Of a stretch of 64,000 bases of DNA, positions 61,250 through 64,000 are shown piece by piece. The notes below the pieces were generated by a model. The model did not search any database. It saw only the letters and a list, made by a program, of their open reading frames with translations, and had not been told where the DNA came from. Position 1 is the stretch's first letter. Each line of letters starts with the position of its first letter. Location of the stretch: assembly GCA_964621165.1 (NCBI GenBank), contig CAZULC010000003.1, positions 124,001-188,000 of the forward strand, in the 5' to 3' direction. The position numbers were made by a program, and so were the translations under genes. The stretch is from UMGS1696 sp964621165. Lineage in GTDB: Bacteria > Bacillota > Clostridia > Oscillospirales > CAG-272.

Positions 61250-62686
61250 ATGAAAAATGATAAGAAACTTGTCCGCGACATTACTTCAATGGACGAAGAC
61301 TTTGCCAAATGGTACACAGATATTTGCAAAAAAGCAGACCTTATTGATTATTCCAGCGTCAAAGGCTGCATGATAATCCGTCCTTACGGCTACGCAATCT
61401 GGGAAAACATTCAGAAAATCCTCGATACGAGATTCAAGGAACTGGGTCACGAAAACGTCTACATGCCCATGTTCATTCCCGAATCCCTGCTTCAGAAGGA
61501 AAAAGACCATGTTGAGGGCTTTGCTCCCGAGGTTGCGTGGGTAACTCACGGCGGAAACGAGCCTCTTACGGAAAGACTCTGCGTGAGACCGACGTCCGAG
61601 ACACTTTTCTGTGAACACTATGCCAATATCATAAAATCATACCGTGATCTGCCCAAACTCTACAACCAGTGGTGTTCAGTGGTTCGCTGGGAGAAGACCA
61701 CCCGTCCTTTCCTCAGAAGTCGTGAATTCCTCTGGCAGGAAGGCCACACCATGCACGCCACCGCCGAGGAAGCAAGGGAAGAAACCATAAAAATGCTCAA
61801 CGTCTACGCCGACTTCCACATAAACGACCTGGCAATCCCTGTAATCAAGGGAGCAAAGACCCCCTCCGACAAATTCGCGGGAGCCGAGGACACCTACTGC
61901 ATTGAAGCAATGATGCACGACGGAAAAGCATTACAGGCGGGAACCTCCCACTACTTCGGCGACGGATTCGCGAGAGCCTTCGACATCCAGTACACCGACC
62001 GGGACAACACGCTGAAATACCCCTTCCAGACCTCGTGGGGAGTTACAACCCGTATGATAGGCGGCATAATCATGACCCACGGCGACGACAACGGACTCGT
62101 ACTTCCACCGGCTGTCGCTCCCATTCAGGTTGTGGTGATTCCCGTAGCCCAGCACAAGGACGGAGTATTGGAAGCAAACACCGCTCTCTACAACCGTCTT
62201 AAAGACAAGTTCAGAGTTAAACTTGACGACAGCGACAACAGCCCCGGATGGAAGTTTGCCGAATACGAAATGAAGGGCGTTCCGCTGAGAATCGAAATGG
62301 GTCCACGCGACATCGAAAACGGCGAATGCGTCATCGTGACCCGGCACGACATGGAAAAGACCTCCGTTTCAATCGAAAATATAGAGGAAGTCGTGGAGGC
62401 AAAGCTCAGGGAAGTGCGGAACGGCATGTACGAAAAAGCTCTCGCCAACCGTGAGAGAAGAACCTACTCCTGCACGACACTCGACGAAATCAAGGAAGCC
62501 CTCACCCACGGCGACGGATTTGTCAAGGCCATGTGGTGCGGCCACGAGGAATGCGAAGACAAAATCAAGGAGCTCACTGGAGTCGGCTCAAGATGCATCC
62601 CCTTCGAGCAGGAGCACCTCTCAGACAAATGCGTATGCTGCGGAAAGCCCGCCAAGCACATGGTTTACTGGGGAATCGCTTACTAA
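61250..62686 (+). CDS. proS: Prolyl-tRNA synthetase, archaeal/eukaryal-like type
   Basis: Class II synthetase charging tRNA-Pro. The 478-residue protein lacks the editing insertion (INS) of the common bacterial ProRS, has the short N-terminus (DFAKWYTDICKKADLIDYS) and the zinc-binding-like C-terminal cysteines (CGHEEC, CVCCGK), and ends in Tyr (WGIAY). These features identify the archaeal/eukaryal-like ProS found in several Firmicutes. Motif 2 region VVRWEKTTRPFLRSREFLWQ and motif 3 GITTR-like GVTTRMIGGIIM are seen. AAGGAAT precedes ATG 61250. Confidence 0.96.
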   Translation: MKNDKKLVRDITSMDEDFAKWYTDICKKADLIDYSSVKGCMIIRPYGYAIWENIQKILDTRFKELGHENVYMPMFIPESLLQKEKDHVEGFAPEVAWVTHGGNEPLTERLCVRPTSETLFCEHYANIIKSYRDLPKLYNQWCSVVRWEKTTRPFLRSREFLWQEGHTMHATAEEAREETIKMLNVYADFHINDLAIPVIKGAKTPSDKFAGAEDTYCIEAMMHDGKALQAGTSHYFGDGFARAFDIQYTDRDNTLKYPFQTSWGVTTRMIGGIIMTHGDDNGLVLPPAVAPIQVVVIPVAQHKDGVLEANTALYNRLKDKFRVKLDDSDNSPGWKFAEYEMKGVPLRIEMGPRDIENGECVIVTRHDMEKTSVSIENIEEVVEAKLREVRNGMYEKALANRERRTYSCTTLDEIKEALTHGDGFVKAMWCGHEECEDKIKELTGVGSRCIPFEQEHLSDKCVCCGKPAKHMVYWGIAY

Positions 62687-62718
62687 AATAAACAAATGCA
62701 GAACACCGGCTGATAAAT

Positions 62719-63843
62719 ATGAAAGAATTTTCCGTAACTAACTTAGAAAAAATCAAGAGAATAGATCCGGTCATTTTAGCCTGCGTTCTCGGAATGAACA
62801 TTTTGAGTATCATAACTCTGTCAGCCGCGTCCGACGCGTATGGTGACTGGTATCCGAAGGTTCAGACAATAGCGTCCCTCATCGGAATCGTCGGCATGGT
62901 GATTCTAACCTTCATCGACTACGATGCGCTGATAAACAAGCTGAAATACGTTTTTTTTGCTGTGTCCGTCATACTGATGCTGGTCGTTTTCAGGTTCGGA
63001 GAGGGAACAATGGGAAATAACAACTGGCTTCCCATTATACCCGGATTCAGTCTGTCGTGGCAGCCATCGGAATTTGTCAAGCTTACATACATGTCTTGCT
63101 TTGCTCTTCACCTCGCCTCCCTGAAGGATAAAATCAACCACCCGCTGTCGGTACTGCAGCTCGCACTTCACGCCGGACTGATTGTGGCACTGGTGGCGAT
63201 AACCGACTTCGGCATGGCACTGGTGTACATCTGCTTTACGGTGTTCATGCTGTTCGCCTCGGGAATGTCAATCTGGTACTTCGCGGGAGTTGGAGGAGCC
63301 ATTATCGCGGCATCGCCGTTTTTGTGGCAGCATCTGTCAGAAAATCAGCAGAGGCGTATTTTGGTCGGCTTCAACCCTGACCTCGACCCCCTTGACAAGG
63401 GACTTCAGCAGATCGCCAGCCGCAGGTGCATTATCTCCGGCGGATTCAGAGGAGCGGGATTTTCCGGCGGAAGCATGTATTTCTCCCTTCCGGCAGGTCA
63501 GTCCGACTTTCTGTTTGGAGTCTTCGCTGAAAAGTTCGGCTTCATCGGGACGTTTCTGTACATTGCGCTGATGGTCATTCTTGTGCTGCGGATATTCTGG
63601 ATTGCCAAAAACACCCGCAAAACCTACGCCTCCTATATCTGCGTGGGAATCGCGGGAATGCTCATCGCCCAGTCTACGGAGAACATAGGAATGTGCCTCG
63701 GAATGCTTCCGGTTGTAGGAATCACACTGCCGTTTTTCTCTTACGGTTCGTCGTCCATAATATCAATGTACCTTTTCATCGGCTTGGTTCAGAGCATCTG
63801 CGCCCACAATAAAAAATACTACTTCGAGCGGGAGAAGGAATAG
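62719..63843 (+). CDS. FtsW/RodA/SpoVE family peptidoglycan glycosyltransferase
   Basis: SEDS proteins polymerise lipid II glycan with a cognate class B PBP. The 374-residue protein has about ten helices, with QPSEFVKLTYMS near 115, GQSDFLFGVFAEKFGFIG near 255 and FFSYGSSSIISMYLFIGL near 340. The usual GAxRW signature is here GTMGNNNWLPIIPGFSLSWQ. RodA, FtsW and SpoVE cannot be separated by context because no PBP lies next to it in the window. The SD before ATG 62719 is weak. Confidence 0.92.
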   Translation: MKEFSVTNLEKIKRIDPVILACVLGMNILSIITLSAASDAYGDWYPKVQTIASLIGIVGMVILTFIDYDALINKLKYVFFAVSVILMLVVFRFGEGTMGNNNWLPIIPGFSLSWQPSEFVKLTYMSCFALHLASLKDKINHPLSVLQLALHAGLIVALVAITDFGMALVYICFTVFMLFASGMSIWYFAGVGGAIIAASPFLWQHLSENQQRRILVGFNPDLDPLDKGLQQIASRRCIISGGFRGAGFSGGSMYFSLPAGQSDFLFGVFAEKFGFIGTFLYIALMVILVLRIFWIAKNTRKTYASYICVGIAGMLIAQSTENIGMCLGMLPVVGITLPFFSYGSSSIISMYLFIGLVQSICAHNKKYYFEREKE

Positions 63844-63863
63844 AAAATACCCGCCCCGCAGTC

Positions 63864-63906
63864 AAAAAAGGATTCAGCCAATTTTTCGGTTTGAGTCCTT
63901 TTTTAT
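63864..63906 (+). terminator. Intrinsic terminator after the SEDS gene
   Basis: AAAAAAGGATTCA pairs with TGAGTCCTTTTTT along 13 bp (one G-U), with an A-tract before and a T-tract in the right arm. The last 94 bases of the window beyond it show no gene. Confidence 0.85.
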
Positions 63907-64000
63907 ACTCCCAAACCCGTTATTTTTCATAGAATTTAGCCGCAGGACAAAATATAACCATATCTGACAATATTTTAGGGGTTACATTTTCGCGTCCGGC

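Noticed and set aside
62451..62741. Plus-strand ORF overlapping the end of proS and start of the SEDS gene
   Set aside because: Its composition is that of an out-of-frame reading of proS, and both overlapping genes are certain.
1..64000. CRISPR array, prophage, transposase, restriction or toxin-antitoxin system
   Set aside because: No regularly spaced repeats, no cas, integrase, capsid, methylase or paired small toxin-antitoxin genes were seen anywhere in the window.

Overview
This window looks like the chromosome of a spore-forming, low-to-mid GC member of the Clostridia, probably an uncultured gut Oscillospirales/Ruminococcaceae-type anaerobe. The supporting signs are an anti-sigma/sigma operon spoIIAA-spoIIAB-sigF, an alpha/beta-type small acid-soluble spore protein, a CotH-like lipoprotein, a SpoIID/LytB protein, a pyrophosphate-type phosphofructokinase, an NfnAB electron-bifurcating transhydrogenase, HPr kinase, FeoA-FeoA-FeoB iron uptake and a THF-riboswitch-controlled folate ECF component. 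Most genes have Shine-Dalgarno starts, and many sigma-A promoters with 17-bp spacers can be read directly.

Layout. 1-8317 is a dense housekeeping block: smc (5' end outside the window), ftsY, rdgB, yhbY, nadD, yqeK, an LCP ligase, rsfS, leuS and rpsU. 8471-18000 holds a lipid kinase, coaE, a lytic transglycosylase, an M18 aminopeptidase, prfA, sua5, a GH125 alpha-mannosidase and a lone type IIA topoisomerase A subunit. 18170-26767 carries a SpoIID/LytB pair, three minus-strand genes (TSCPD, DUF4097, DUF1700), trmB behind a structured leader, a DUF6323/DUF6179 pair with a very acidic tail, and an AGCS transporter. 26911-30620 has nfnAB, a phosphodiester glycosidase with a Thr-Glu repeat, and tRNA-Thr(CGT). 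30788-37549 is the sporulation block. 37824-42905 has PPi-Pfk, an SGNH hydrolase, a YkgJ-like protein, a TIM-barrel/PmoA-like fusion and an orphan CofE-like protein.

43043-45266 is a GHKL/LytTR two-component system. Its possible direct-repeat binding site lies upstream of the CofE-like gene. 45469-49146 is the feo locus, with three near-identical 16-bp palindromes over its promoters and a 197-bp MITE-like element between the last gene and its terminator. 49235-52295 is a TSUP/DUF1538/PII-like operon. 52336-52851 holds a probable stand-alone small RNA and a leader with an upstream ORF and terminator ahead of a CNNM/CorC transporter. 54320-57317 is a folate unit on the minus strand (THF riboswitch, folT, folC, a lipoprotein). 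57480-63843 has hprK, pcrA, proS and an FtsW/RodA gene.

I found no CRISPR array, phage, transposase or classical defence system. The most promising under-described material is regulatory RNA and operator structure, plus the PII/DUF1538 and DUF6323/DUF6179 gene pairs.
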